Shown here: in pieces, positions 17,216 through 25,536 of the stretch
How the letters are laid out: every line of letters starts with the position of its first letter
How positions within the stretch are numbered: the first letter of the stretch is position 1
Assembly: GCF_035195345.1 (NCBI RefSeq)
Contig: NZ_CP136574.1
Span: 744,001-808,000 of the forward strand
Length of the DNA stretch: 64,000 nt
Direction: 5' to 3'
Source: Flavobacterium sp.
GTDB taxonomy: Bacteria > Bacteroidota > Bacteroidia > Flavobacteriales > Flavobacteriaceae
Notes under the pieces: generated by a model
The model's database searches: none
Seen by the model: the letters and a program-made list of their open reading frames with translations, nothing else
Told to the model about the DNA's origin: nothing
Translations under genes and position numbers: made by a program

Positions 17216-18013
17216 GTGGAAGTGAAAGATTACATCAACATCAACAAAGAAACATGGAACAACAAAGTCGATGTGCATATTGACTCCGATTTTTATGATA
17301 TGGAGGGTTTTCTGAACGGAAAATCAACCTTAAATGCTATAGAATTAGAATTACTTGGCGATGTAAAAGGAAAAAAAATCTTACACTTACAATGTCATTT
17401 TGGTCAAGACACCATGACTTTTTCAAGAATGGGCGCAAAAGCAACAGGAGTTGATTTATCAGACAAAGCCATTGAAAGAGCCAGAGAAATCAATGAAAAA
17501 ATAAATTTAGATGCCACGTTCGTTTGTTGTGATATATATGACGCTCCCAATCATTTAGATGAAAAATTTGATATTGTTTTTACCAGTTATGGGACTATTG
17601 GTTGGTTACCCAATCTAGATCAATGGGCTAAGGTAATTTCACACTTTTTAAAACCAGGCGGAAAATTTGTTATGGCCGATTTTCATCCCGTAGTTTGGAT
17701 GTTTGATAATGATTTCAAAGAAGTTTTTTATAATTATTTCAATACCGAAGAAATTATTGAAGATGAATCGGGCACTTACGCAAATAGAGAAGCTGAAATT
17801 TCAACACAAACCATCACTTGGAATCATCCCACCTCAGAACTTTTAAACGCTTTGATTACAAACAATTTGGAATTAAATTGTTATAACGAATTTGATTATT
17901 CTCCATACAATTGTTTCAATCAAACTGAAGAATTTGAATCCAATAAATTCCGAATTAAACATTTGGAAAACAAAATTCCAATGGTGTATTCCCTTTCGGC
18001 AACTAAAAAATAA
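17216..18013 (+). CDS. Class I SAM-dependent methyltransferase
   Basis: About 265 residues. The Rossmann core begins KILHLQCHFGQDTMTFSRMGA (motif I, E/D-x-G-x-G replaced by QCHFGQD), then GVDLSDKAI with the acidic residue contacting the AdoMet ribose, and FTSYGTIGWLP. Start set at GTG 17216, since homologous character begins at EVKDYININKETWN and the -7 box ends at 17195; GTG 17222 is also possible. The frame is open to 17111, but that would overlap the divergent gene and the promoter. Substrate unknown; it precedes trmD by 17 bp. Confidence 0.78.
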   Translation: MEVKDYININKETWNNKVDVHIDSDFYDMEGFLNGKSTLNAIELELLGDVKGKKILHLQCHFGQDTMTFSRMGAKATGVDLSDKAIERAREINEKINLDATFVCCDIYDAPNHLDEKFDIVFTSYGTIGWLPNLDQWAKVISHFLKPGGKFVMADFHPVVWMFDNDFKEVFYNYFNTEEIIEDESGTYANREAEISTQTITWNHPTSELLNALITNNLELNCYNEFDYSPYNCFNQTEEFESNKFRIKHLENKIPMVYSLSATKK

Positions 18014-18018
18014 TCTAT

Positions 18019-18026
18019 TATCTTTG
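18019..18026 (+). promoter_or_regulatory. -7 box abutting trmD start
   Basis: TATCTTTG matches TAnnTTTG and ends 4 bp before the trmD ATG. If used, transcription would start at or near the start codon. It overlaps the 3' flank of the preceding methyltransferase gene. Confidence 0.45.
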
Positions 18027-18030
18027 CACC

Positions 18031-18708
18031 ATGCGAATTGATATTATTACAGTTTTACCCGAATTAATGCGAAGTCCGTTTGAGGCTTCTATTATGAAAC
18101 GTGCCATTGAAAAAGGTTTGGTCGAAGTTCATTTTCATAATTTAAGAGACTACACTACTAACAAACAAAGGAGTGTAGACGATTATCAGTTTGGTGGCGG
18201 AGCAGGTATGGTGATGTCTGTTCAACCAATTGACGCTTGTATTTCGAAACTAAAAAGCGAAAGAACCTACGACGAAATCATCTACATGACGCCAGATGGA
18301 GAAACTTTAAACCAAAAAATGGCCAACTCGATTTCGATGTATGAAAATATATTGATTTTGTGTGGGCATTATAAAGGTGTAGACCAAAGAGTACGTGACA
18401 TGCACATTACTCGTGAAATTTCAATTGGAGATTATGTATTGAGTGGTGGCGAAATTGGAGCTATTGTGTTTTGCGATGCCATTATCCGATTGATTCCTGG
18501 GGTTTTGAGTGATGAAACTTCGGCTTTAACAGATAGTTTTCAAGACAATTTATTATCACCTCCTATTTATACACGCCCAGCCGACTATAACGGATTAAAA
18601 GTACCCGAAGTTTTATTAAGTGGAAATTTCGCCAAAATTGAAAAATGGCGTGAAGACATGGCGTACGAACATACCAAGAACAGGAGACCTGATTTACTGG
18701 AGGATTAG
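18031..18708 (+). CDS. trmD: tRNA (guanine37-N1)-methyltransferase
   Basis: Methylates N1 of G37 next to the anticodon, which prevents +1 frameshifting. The 225-residue SPOUT protein starts MRIDIITVLPELMRSPFEASI and contains QRSVDDYQFGGGAGMVM, LCGHYKGVDQRV (the knot region binding AdoMet) and DYVLSGGE, all typical. Downstream lies rplS, the usual neighbour in many bacteria, but here a 7-bp array and a separate strong promoter stand between them, so rplS can be transcribed on its own. Confidence 0.97.
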   Translation: MRIDIITVLPELMRSPFEASIMKRAIEKGLVEVHFHNLRDYTTNKQRSVDDYQFGGGAGMVMSVQPIDACISKLKSERTYDEIIYMTPDGETLNQKMANSISMYENILILCGHYKGVDQRVRDMHITREISIGDYVLSGGEIGAIVFCDAIIRLIPGVLSDETSALTDSFQDNLLSPPIYTRPADYNGLKVPEVLLSGNFAKIEKWREDMAYEHTKNRRPDLLED

Positions 18709-18711
18709 TCG

Positions 18712-18786
18712 CAGTGTTCAGTAGCAGTTGGCAGTCGCTATTTAATTTAAAAAATAGTTCTGAAAACTGAGACTAAAAACTGAGAA
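18712..18786. repeat. 7-bp periodic array (locus 5), two-armed
   Basis: Left arm CAGTGTT, CAGTAG, CAGTTGG, CAGTCGC (18712-18738); right arm about 18756-18786 with units related to ACTGAGA and ACTAAAA. It is closely similar to locus 8 (43861-43924) and lies between the trmD stop and the rplS promoter. Confidence 0.75.
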
Positions 18787-18791
18787 AAAAG

Positions 18792-18821
18792 TTGTATATA
18801 TAAAATAAATTTGTAATTTTG
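18792..18821 (+). promoter_or_regulatory. Promoter of rplS
   Basis: TTG at 18792-18794, exact 19-bp spacer, TAATTTTG at 18814-18821: a full match to the flavobacterial -33/-7 consensus. It gives a leader of about 70 nt before the rplS ATG. Confidence 0.8.
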
Positions 18822-18825
18822 CACC

Positions 18826-18894
18826 CACTTTGAATCAACCTCTGGCGATAGACGTGTATGTTGCTTTGAATCAAAACTATTATAATTAAAGACT
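18826..18894 (+). promoter_or_regulatory. rplS 5' leader with repeated 11-mer
   Basis: The leader holds two exact copies of CTTTGAATCAA (18828-18838 and 18864-18874), start to start 36 bp. This could be a protein-binding leader for autoregulation by L19, but I could not fold a convincing conserved structure by eye. Confidence 0.4.
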
Positions 18895-19251
18895 ATGTCA
18901 AATTTAGTTGATTTCGTTAATAGCGAATTTGTAACAAAAAAAGATTTCCCTGATTTCGGAGCTGGTGATACTATCACTGTGTATTATGAAATTAAAGAGG
19001 GTGAAAAAACTAGAACTCAGTTCTTCAAAGGAGTTGTAATCCAAAGAAGAGGTGCTGGAGCAACTGAAACTTTTACAATCCGTAAAATGTCTGGAGCTAT
19101 TGGTGTTGAGCGTATCTTCCCAGTAAACTTACCTGCTTTACAAAAAGTTGAAGTGAACCAAAGAGGTAAAGTTCGTAGAGCTCGTATCTACTACTTTAGA
19201 GATCTTACAGGTAAAAAAGCAAAAATCAAAGAAAGAAGATACAAAAACTAA
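18895..19251 (+). CDS. rplS: 50S ribosomal protein L19
   Basis: 118 residues, normal length. The core FGAGDTITVYYEIKEGEKTR and RRGAGATETFTIRKMSGAIG, then VERIFPVNLP and the basic C-terminus RARIYYFRDLTGKKAKIKER, are diagnostic. L19 lies at the 30S-50S interface and helps form an intersubunit bridge. The gene has its own strong promoter and terminator and so seems to be a monocistronic unit; the leader with a repeated 11-mer suggests possible feedback control. Confidence 0.97.
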   Translation: MSNLVDFVNSEFVTKKDFPDFGAGDTITVYYEIKEGEKTRTQFFKGVVIQRRGAGATETFTIRKMSGAIGVERIFPVNLPALQKVEVNQRGKVRRARIYYFRDLTGKKAKIKERRYKN

Positions 19252-19270
19252 TTTGTACTTTCTCAATCAT

Positions 19271-19300
19271 AAAAAGCCACAACATTGTTGTGGCTTTTTT
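19271..19300 (+). terminator. Terminator after rplS
   Basis: Perfect stem AAAAAGCCACAACA / TGTTGTGGCTTTTT (14 bp, very short loop TT) with a closing T run. Confidence 0.9.
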
Positions 19301-19406
19301 ATTGAACTTTATGCAAGATTTAAGCATTTATCCCAAATTATTTCTCTCAAAATTCTTATATTTGGCAGATTTAACATATTATATTCAAACATAACACATA
19401 ACATTC

Positions 19407-21629
19407 ATGTCTAACCAATCTAAAATAATGTATACCATTACGGATGAAGCGCCAATGTTGGCAACCCATTCGTTTTTACCTATTGTAAAAGCCTTTACAA
19501 AACCTGCAAACATTGCTATAGAAACAAGAGATATCTCTCTTGCAGGTAGAATTTTATCTAACTTTCCAGAGTATTTAAAAGAAGATCAAAAAATTGGAGA
19601 TGCTTTATCAGAATTAGGGCAATTAGCAACTACTCCAGAAGCAAATATTATTAAATTACCAAATATTTCAGCTTCAGTACCTCAATTAAAAGAAGTAATA
19701 GCTGAGTTACAATCGCAAGGTTACAATATTCCTAACTTCCCTGAAGAAGCTACAACGGAAGAAGAAAAAATTATCAAAGCTAAATTTGCAAAAGTTTTAG
19801 GTTCGGCTGTAAATCCAGTATTACGTGAAGGAAACTCTGACAGAAGAGCTCCAAAAGCAGTTAAAAACTACGCAAAAAACAATCCACATTCTATGGGTGC
19901 TTGGTCTTCAGACTCAAAAACTGAGGTAGCACATATGACAGATGGCGATTTTTACGGAAGTGAAAAATCAGTTACAGTAGCTGAAGCTTCTCAATTTGTA
20001 ATCGAGTTTGTGTCAGAAAACGGAACTTCAAGTATTTTAAAAGCGGCTGCTCCATTAAAAGCAGGTGAAATTGTAGATACTTCAGTAATGAGTTTAAAAG
20101 CTTTAAAAACCTTTGCTGCTAAAGAAATTGCCGATGCAAAAGCAAAAGGCTTATTATTATCGGTTCACTTAAAAGCGACGATGATGAAGGTTTCTGACCC
20201 AATCATTTTTAGTGCTATCGTGGATGTTTTCTTTGCAGATGTTTTTGCTAAATACGCAAATTTATTTCAAGAATTAGGCATCGATACCAAAAATGGATTA
20301 GGTGATGTTTATGCTAAAATTGCCGGACATTCAATGCAAGCTGAAGTGGAAGCTGCTTTAAATGAAGCTTTTGCTAACGGACCTGCAGTAGCAATGGTAA
20401 ATTCTGAAAAAGGAATTACAAATTTCCAAATTCCATCAGATGTTATTGTAGATGCTTCTGTTCCTGCTTTTATTAGAACATCAGGTAAAATGTGGAACAA
20501 AGATGGGGCTTTACAAGATACAAAAGCTATAATTCCAGACAGATGCTATGCTGGTTTATATGTTACAACTATTGATTTCTGTAAGAAAAATGGAGCTTTT
20601 GATCCAAAAACAATGGGAAGCGTTCCAAACGTAGGTTTAATGGCTCAAAAAGCTGAAGAATATGGTTCACACGATAAAACGTTCCAAATGACCGCTAATG
20701 GCACTGTAAAAGTTACTGATGGTAACGACCATGTATTCATGGAACAAAAAGTAGAAGCTGGCGATATCTTCAGAATGTGCCAAGTAAAAGATGCTCCTAT
20801 TTTAGACTGGGTGAAATTAGCCGTGAACAGAGCAAGATTATCTAATACGCCAGCCGTTTTTTGGTTAGACGAAAATCGTGCACATGATAGAGAAGTTACT
20901 AAAAAAGTAGAAGCTTACTTAAAAAACTTCGATACTACAGGTTTAGATATAAGAATTTTAAACATTGTGGATGCTACACAATTTACTTTAGAGCGTTTGA
21001 AAGCTGGATTAGATACTATTTCCGTAACAGGAAATGTTTTACGTGACTATTTAACGGATTTATTCCCAATATTAGAATTAGGAACTTCGGCTAAAATGCT
21101 ATCAATTGTTCCTTTAATGAACGGTGGTGGTTTGTTTGAAACAGGTGCTGGTGGTTCTGCTCCTAAACACGTTGAGCAATTTATCGAAGAAGGGTATTTA
21201 CGTTGGGATTCGTTAGGTGAAATCTTAGCTTTAGGTGTTTCATTAGAACACTTAGGCCAAACGTTAAACAACGCAAAAGCAATGGTTTTATCTGAAACGT
21301 TAGACGAAGCCACAGAAAAATTCTTAGCAACTGATAAATCTCCAGCAAGAAAAGTTGGTCAATTAGACAATAGAGGTTCTCATTTCTACATTGCATTATA
21401 TTGGGCGCAAGCTTTAGCAGCTCAAAATAAAGATGCTGAATTAAAAGGAATCTTTACTCCTATTGCTACTGAACTTACTGCAAACGAAGCAAAAATTAAT
21501 GAAGAGTTAATTGCTGCACAAGGTAAACCTCAAAATATTGGTGGATATTACCATCCAAGTTTTGAATTAACAGAAAAAGCAATGCGTCCGAGCACTACTT
21601 TAAATACGATTTTAGCGAAATTAAAGTAA
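19407..21629 (+). CDS. icd: Isocitrate dehydrogenase, NADP-dependent, monomeric type
   Basis: Oxidative decarboxylation of isocitrate to 2-oxoglutarate in the TCA cycle, producing NADPH. The 740-residue length and the sequence (ITDEAPMLATHSFLPIV, NPVLREGNSDRRAPKAVK, KNNPHSMGAWSSDSKTEVAH, MNGGGLFETGAGGSAPKHV, DNRGSHFY) are typical of the monomeric 80-kDa form, unrelated in length to the 45-kDa homodimer. A TATATTTG -7 box is at 19357-19364, 42 bp before the ATG. A second in-frame ATG at codon 8 (19428) is a possible alternative start. Single-gene unit with its own terminator. Confidence 0.96.
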   Translation: MSNQSKIMYTITDEAPMLATHSFLPIVKAFTKPANIAIETRDISLAGRILSNFPEYLKEDQKIGDALSELGQLATTPEANIIKLPNISASVPQLKEVIAELQSQGYNIPNFPEEATTEEEKIIKAKFAKVLGSAVNPVLREGNSDRRAPKAVKNYAKNNPHSMGAWSSDSKTEVAHMTDGDFYGSEKSVTVAEASQFVIEFVSENGTSSILKAAAPLKAGEIVDTSVMSLKALKTFAAKEIADAKAKGLLLSVHLKATMMKVSDPIIFSAIVDVFFADVFAKYANLFQELGIDTKNGLGDVYAKIAGHSMQAEVEAALNEAFANGPAVAMVNSEKGITNFQIPSDVIVDASVPAFIRTSGKMWNKDGALQDTKAIIPDRCYAGLYVTTIDFCKKNGAFDPKTMGSVPNVGLMAQKAEEYGSHDKTFQMTANGTVKVTDGNDHVFMEQKVEAGDIFRMCQVKDAPILDWVKLAVNRARLSNTPAVFWLDENRAHDREVTKKVEAYLKNFDTTGLDIRILNIVDATQFTLERLKAGLDTISVTGNVLRDYLTDLFPILELGTSAKMLSIVPLMNGGGLFETGAGGSAPKHVEQFIEEGYLRWDSLGEILALGVSLEHLGQTLNNAKAMVLSETLDEATEKFLATDKSPARKVGQLDNRGSHFYIALYWAQALAAQNKDAELKGIFTPIATELTANEAKINEELIAAQGKPQNIGGYYHPSFELTEKAMRPSTTLNTILAKLK

Positions 21630-21652
21630 ATCATATTATATTTTTTAATTTT

Positions 21653-21690
21653 AAACCCCAAAAAGTAAACAACTTTTCGGGGTTTTTTAT
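21653..21690 (+). terminator. Terminator after icd
   Basis: AAACCCCAAAAAGT pairs with ACTTTTCGGGGTTT (one bulge) and is followed by a T run. Confidence 0.8.
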
Positions 21691-21746
21691 ATAAATTTAA
21701 ATATAATTAATCAATACTTTTATTAAAATTGAATTATACCTTTTTA

Positions 21747-22556
21747 TTAATATTTCCACATTCTTTCGCGATCTAATTTTGCTTGCTCTTCTATAACTTC
21801 TGTAGGAATAACTTTTAATAACGAAGGGTGTTGTTCAATTGCAAATTCAATCATTTCTACTACTTCATCTACTGTTGCATTTTCATAATCAATTTTTAAT
21901 GGTTCTTTAATCACCATCGATTGCAAAATTCCTTTTTTCTTGATCATCAATCCTTTTCTATCAAAAGATCTTCGAAAACCATCAATTACGATGGGAACAA
22001 CTATTGGTTTATGTTGTAAAATAATATGAGCAGTTCCTTTTCTAACAGGCTTAAATGAACGTGTAGTACCTTGTGGAAAAGTAATTACCCATCCGTCTTC
22101 TAAAGCAATTTTAATGTTCTCTGTATCATTTGGATTCACTTCTTTTTTTTCAGTCACATCTTTTCCTTTAGCGCGCCAAGTTCTTTCAACGGTAATTGCA
22201 CCCGCATAAGCCAATATTCTTGGCAACAAACCTTCTTGCATGGTTTCTTTTGCTGCAACATAATACATATTGAGTTTTGGATTCCACAAATAAAATACAT
22301 TTTTAATGTTATTTTCTCTTCCTTTCAAACTTGCATTAAATACATGAAACATCGCTACCACATCGGCAAAATAGGTTTGATGATTTGAAATAAATAAAAC
22401 ATTCGTATCTGGCAAACTTCTTATAATTTCAGAACCTTCGATGTGCAATTGGTTAAAATATCGGTAACGTCGATGTGTTAAAAACCCTGCTATTCGAATT
22501 AACCAAGTCTTTAAAAATAATATATGTCCAAAAGGATTTCTCTTAAATAATCCCAT
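21747..22556 (-). CDS. 1-acyl-sn-glycerol-3-phosphate acyltransferase-like (PlsC family)
   Basis: A 269-residue membrane-associated acyltransferase of phospholipid synthesis. The first catalytic motif reads SNHQTYFADV, with five residues between His and Asp instead of the canonical four. The third motif reads FPQGTTRSF where FPEGTRS is usual, so the conserved Glu is replaced by Gln. The second block (AGAITVERTW) and VVPIVIDG are in place. It may acylate lysophosphatidate or another acceptor such as an ornithine lipid; the motif changes make the substrate uncertain. A TACTTTTG -7 box is at 22588-22595 on the minus strand. Confidence 0.8.
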   Translation of the reverse strand: MGLFKRNPFGHILFLKTWLIRIAGFLTHRRYRYFNQLHIEGSEIIRSLPDTNVLFISNHQTYFADVVAMFHVFNASLKGRENNIKNVFYLWNPKLNMYYVAAKETMQEGLLPRILAYAGAITVERTWRAKGKDVTEKKEVNPNDTENIKIALEDGWVITFPQGTTRSFKPVRKGTAHIILQHKPIVVPIVIDGFRRSFDRKGLMIKKKGILQSMVIKEPLKIDYENATVDEVVEMIEFAIEQHPSLLKVIPTEVIEEQAKLDRERMWKY

Positions 22557-22674
22557 AATTTTTTATCTTTTTAACAACGTAAGAACGCAAAAGTAGTAAA
22601 ATAGAGCATTTTAAAAAGAAAATTCAAATAAAAAAACATTTTAAACAAATCTGTGAAAAAACGAAGATAAAATT

Positions 22675-23316
22675 CTAAAGCAAAGCGCTTTTAATTGTTT
22701 CTTTTAACTCGCTCATCATCATTGCAGTAGCTCCCCAAACAACATATTTGTCCACCATAAAAGCAGGCACTTCAATATCGGTAGCATAAGAAGTGGACAT
22801 TTTAACTTTGGTAATGCTTTTCTCGTCTAAAAAATCAGCAATTGAAAATTCTAAAACCCTTTTTACTTCATCTAAGTCGGGAATAAAAGTCAACTCTTCA
22901 TGAGAAATTCCCATAAATGGCGCTACCAAAAAATTACTGGGCGGAATATAAATTTCACTAAAAGCTTTAATAATCTGTACCTTATCAGGATGAATACCAA
23001 CTTCTTCATGTGTTTCTCTTAATGCAGTTTGTTCTAAATTAGCATCAAAATCTTCCACTTTACCACCTGGAAAACCTATTTGCGAAGAATGTACTCCTGG
23101 ATAAGAATTTCGCACAATTAATGCCAAATGAGTCATCTCATTTTTAGGATAAAAAAGCATAAGAACAGCAGCCTTTCTCGGATTTTTATCTTTGTAATTT
23201 TCTTCTTTTAAAAAAGAAATTCGCTCTAAAGGCGCCATTTTTGCATGCGCATCTGTAGAAAGAAGCGTTTCTTTTTCTATCTTTGGAATATGTTTTATAA
23301 AATCATAAAAAAGCAT
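22675..23316 (-). CDS. Nudix hydrolase, CoA pyrophosphatase type
   Basis: 213 residues with a complete Nudix box from GGKVEDFDANLEQTALRETH to EEVGI (G-x5-E-x7-R-E-x2-E-E-x-G-hydrophobic) for Mg2+ binding. The preceding SQIGFPGGK and the following VAPFMGIS fit the CoA diphosphatase (NudL/PCD1) group, which splits CoA into phosphopantetheine and 3',5'-ADP and may clear oxidised CoA. Other Nudix substrates cannot be excluded. It lies 118 bp upstream of the PlsC-like gene in the same direction. Confidence 0.82.
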   Translation of the reverse strand: MLFYDFIKHIPKIEKETLLSTDAHAKMAPLERISFLKEENYKDKNPRKAAVLMLFYPKNEMTHLALIVRNSYPGVHSSQIGFPGGKVEDFDANLEQTALRETHEEVGIHPDKVQIIKAFSEIYIPPSNFLVAPFMGISHEELTFIPDLDEVKRVLEFSIADFLDEKSITKVKMSTSYATDIEVPAFMVDKYVVWGATAMMMSELKETIKSALL

Positions 23317-23384
23317 ATCAACCTAATTTTAGCAACCTTAAAGGTAGCTATTTTTTAAACAAAATAACATTCTAATCCAATAAT

Positions 23385-23828
23385 ATGTTCAGTAAAGAAG
23401 AAGCGCTTCAAATTAAAAAAGACTTTTGGATTGCCTTTGCAGCCGAATATCCGCGTAAATGGTTACTCTACAACACCAAAATTAAAGACGTAACTTTTAA
23501 GTTTTATGTTGATAATAAAAAAGCTCAAGTTTTACTTGATATAGAACCAAAGGACGAAGAAAAACGTAAAATTTATTACGAAAAAGTTGAATCGTTAAAA
23601 AATATTCTTTTGGAAGACTATTTAGAAGATGCCATTTTTGAACGTAATTTTTATTTAGAAAACGGAAAAATTATTAGTCGCATTTGGGTTGAAAAAACAG
23701 GAATAAGCATTAATAATAAAAATACATGGAATAGTGTTTTTGAGTTCTTTGAAGCAAAAATGGACGCTTTTGAACGTTTTTTCTATGAAAATGAAGACTA
23801 TATTAAAGATTTAGAAATTAATACCTAA
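23385..23828 (+). CDS. DUF4268-family protein
   Basis: 147 residues without signal peptide or membrane segment. The sequence KKDFWIAFAAEYPRKWLLYN followed by FKFYVDNKKAQVLLDIEPKD, RNFYLENGKIISRIWVEKTG and a C-terminal FEFFEAKMDAFERFF matches the DUF4268 family, often found alone or as the C-terminal part of restriction-like proteins. Function is unknown. It is transcribed away from the Nudix gene and is followed by msrB after 71 bp. Confidence 0.7.
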   Translation: MFSKEEALQIKKDFWIAFAAEYPRKWLLYNTKIKDVTFKFYVDNKKAQVLLDIEPKDEEKRKIYYEKVESLKNILLEDYLEDAIFERNFYLENGKIISRIWVEKTGISINNKNTWNSVFEFFEAKMDAFERFFYENEDYIKDLEINT

Positions 23829-23899
23829 TTCAAATATTTTGTAATTTAGTTAACACTTTATTTGAATGCTTACCTTTAAATTTGAAAAAACTGTTAGCT

Positions 23900-24376
23900 A
23901 TGAAAAAAATATGTTTATTGTTACTTGTTATAACATTTCAATCGTGCCAATCACAATCTAAAGAACCTAAAACCATGAATTCAAATTCTAAAAAAACAGA
24001 GGCTGAATGGAAAGCAGCACTTACTCCTGAACAATATGAAGTATTAAGAAACAAAGGAACTGAAAGAGCTTTTACTGGCGAATATTGGGATCATTTTGAA
24101 AAAGGAAAATACGTTTGTGCGGGTTGTGGAAATGAATTATTTACATCAGACACCAAATTTGATTCGCACTGTGGCTGGCCTTCGTTTGATAAAGCGATCA
24201 AAGGATCGGTAAAATATGTTCAAGATTTGAGCTATGGCATGGTGCGAACAGAAGTATTGTGTGCAAAATGTGATGGTCATTTAGGACATATTTTTGATGA
24301 TGGTCCAAAAGAAACTACAGGCCAACGTTTTTGCATGAACTCCGTTTCTATAAAATTTGTTCCAGAAACAAAATAG
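23900..24376 (+). CDS. msrB: Peptide-methionine (R)-S-oxide reductase, exported
   Basis: Reduces methionine-R-sulfoxide in damaged proteins. Start set at ATG 23900 because MKKICLLLLVITFQSCQSQ gives a lipoprotein-like signal with FQSC; a TTG six codons earlier is possible. The MsrB domain has two zinc C-x-x-C pairs (CAGCGNE and CAKCDGHLGH), DSHCGWPSF, and RFCMNSVSIKF with the catalytic Cys near the C-terminus. Export to the periplasm would place it with envelope proteins exposed to oxidants. It starts a tight gene run to 26577. Confidence 0.93.
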   Translation: MKKICLLLLVITFQSCQSQSKEPKTMNSNSKKTEAEWKAALTPEQYEVLRNKGTERAFTGEYWDHFEKGKYVCAGCGNELFTSDTKFDSHCGWPSFDKAIKGSVKYVQDLSYGMVRTEVLCAKCDGHLGHIFDDGPKETTGQRFCMNSVSIKFVPETK

Positions 24377-24381
24377 TGAGT

Positions 24382-24870
24382 ATGTTAATTCAAAATATAA
24401 AAAACAATTTTTTAGAAAACATTGAATTGCTTCGTCAACTAACAAATAATGAATATACGAAACAAAATCCTGAACTGAGTAATGCAACTATAGGTGAACA
24501 CATGCGGCATATTATTGAATTGTTTGGTTGTTTAATAGAAAATTATGAAAATGGAATAATCAATTATGACAAAAGAAAAAGAGACATTTTAATTCAAACC
24601 AATAAAAATAATGCGATTTCAATACTTGAAAAATATATTGATGAATTAAACAAACCTAATAAATCTCTTTCATTAGTTCATAATTGTTACAGTACATTTG
24701 AATTACTTCCAACGAATTATTTTAGAGAATTAATATATAATTTAGAGCACAGCATTCATCATCAAGCACTTATCAAAGTAGCCTTACATAACTTACCTCA
24801 TATCAAGGTTGCTGATGCATTTGGAATTGCACCTTCAACACTCGAATATAGAAAACAATGTGTACAGTAA
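24382..24870 (+). CDS. DinB/YfiT-like four-helix protein
   Basis: About 162 residues, starting 5 bp after msrB (GTG at 24376 overlapping the msrB stop is an alternative). The helical pattern and His positions (GEHMRHIIELFG near the N-terminus, EHSIHHQALIK near the C-terminus) fit the DinB superfamily, where three His bind a metal ion, often with thiol-dependent transferase activity. The sequence LPHIKVADAFGIAPSTLEYR closes the protein. Specific activity unknown. It overlaps the next gene by 13 bp, so the two are likely co-translated. Confidence 0.7.
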   Translation: MLIQNIKNNFLENIELLRQLTNNEYTKQNPELSNATIGEHMRHIIELFGCLIENYENGIINYDKRKRDILIQTNKNNAISILEKYIDELNKPNKSLSLVHNCYSTFELLPTNYFRELIYNLEHSIHHQALIKVALHNLPHIKVADAFGIAPSTLEYRKQCVQ

Positions 24871-25532
24871 CATTTATTCCAACAAATCAAGGTTGCATAA
24901 TTACATCCAATAGAGATGAAAAAATAAGCCGTGAAAAAGCAATTTCCCCGCAAGAATACGAAATCGACGGAAAAAAAATCACATTTCCAAAAGATCCAAA
25001 AGCAGGCGGAACTTGGATTGCCCATACCAATAATAAAATTGTGGTTTTGTTAAATGGTGCAAAAGAAAAGCACCTTGTAAAACCTTTTTATCGAAAAAGT
25101 AGAGGTTTAATCGTTTTAGAAATTGCTTGTGAAAATGATAGTTTAGAATGTTGGAAAAACATTGATTTAACAGAAATTGAACCTTTTACCATGGTCCTTT
25201 TTGAGAACAACAAACTCTTTCAACTTCAATGGAATGAAATCGAAAAAAGTTTAGAAGAATTATCTAGTACAGAACATCATATTTGGTCTTCCTCTACCCT
25301 ATATTCTAGAGAAATTAGAACCGAAAGAGCTATATGGTTTGCAGATTTCAGCCTTAAAAATGAAAATCCAAGTGCTAATGAAATTTTAAATTTTCATCAA
25401 TTTACCAAATCTGAAAATAAAGAGTTTGGCTTGCAGATTAATCGCAATAACAAATTAAAAACAATAAGCATTACGCAATGTATCGTAATTAATTCGAAGA
25501 TAGAGATGGTTTATCTAGATTTATACAATTAA
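24858..25532 (+). CDS. NRDE-family protein (TANGO2-like)
   Basis: 224 residues starting MCTVTFIPTNQGCIITSNRDE: Cys2, exposed after Met removal, and the NRDE motif place it in the TANGO2/NRDE family, whose fold resembles N-terminal nucleophile hydrolases. DPKAGGTWIAHTN is also conserved. The biochemical role is not settled; eukaryotic members have been linked to haem and lipid handling. It overlaps the DinB-like gene by 13 bp and is followed after 4 bp by the ATP-grasp gene. Confidence 0.82.
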   Translation: MCTVTFIPTNQGCIITSNRDEKISREKAISPQEYEIDGKKITFPKDPKAGGTWIAHTNNKIVVLLNGAKEKHLVKPFYRKSRGLIVLEIACENDSLECWKNIDLTEIEPFTMVLFENNKLFQLQWNEIEKSLEELSSTEHHIWSSSTLYSREIRTERAIWFADFSLKNENPSANEILNFHQFTKSENKEFGLQINRNNKLKTISITQCIVINSKIEMVYLDLYN

Positions 25533-25536
25533 TAAA

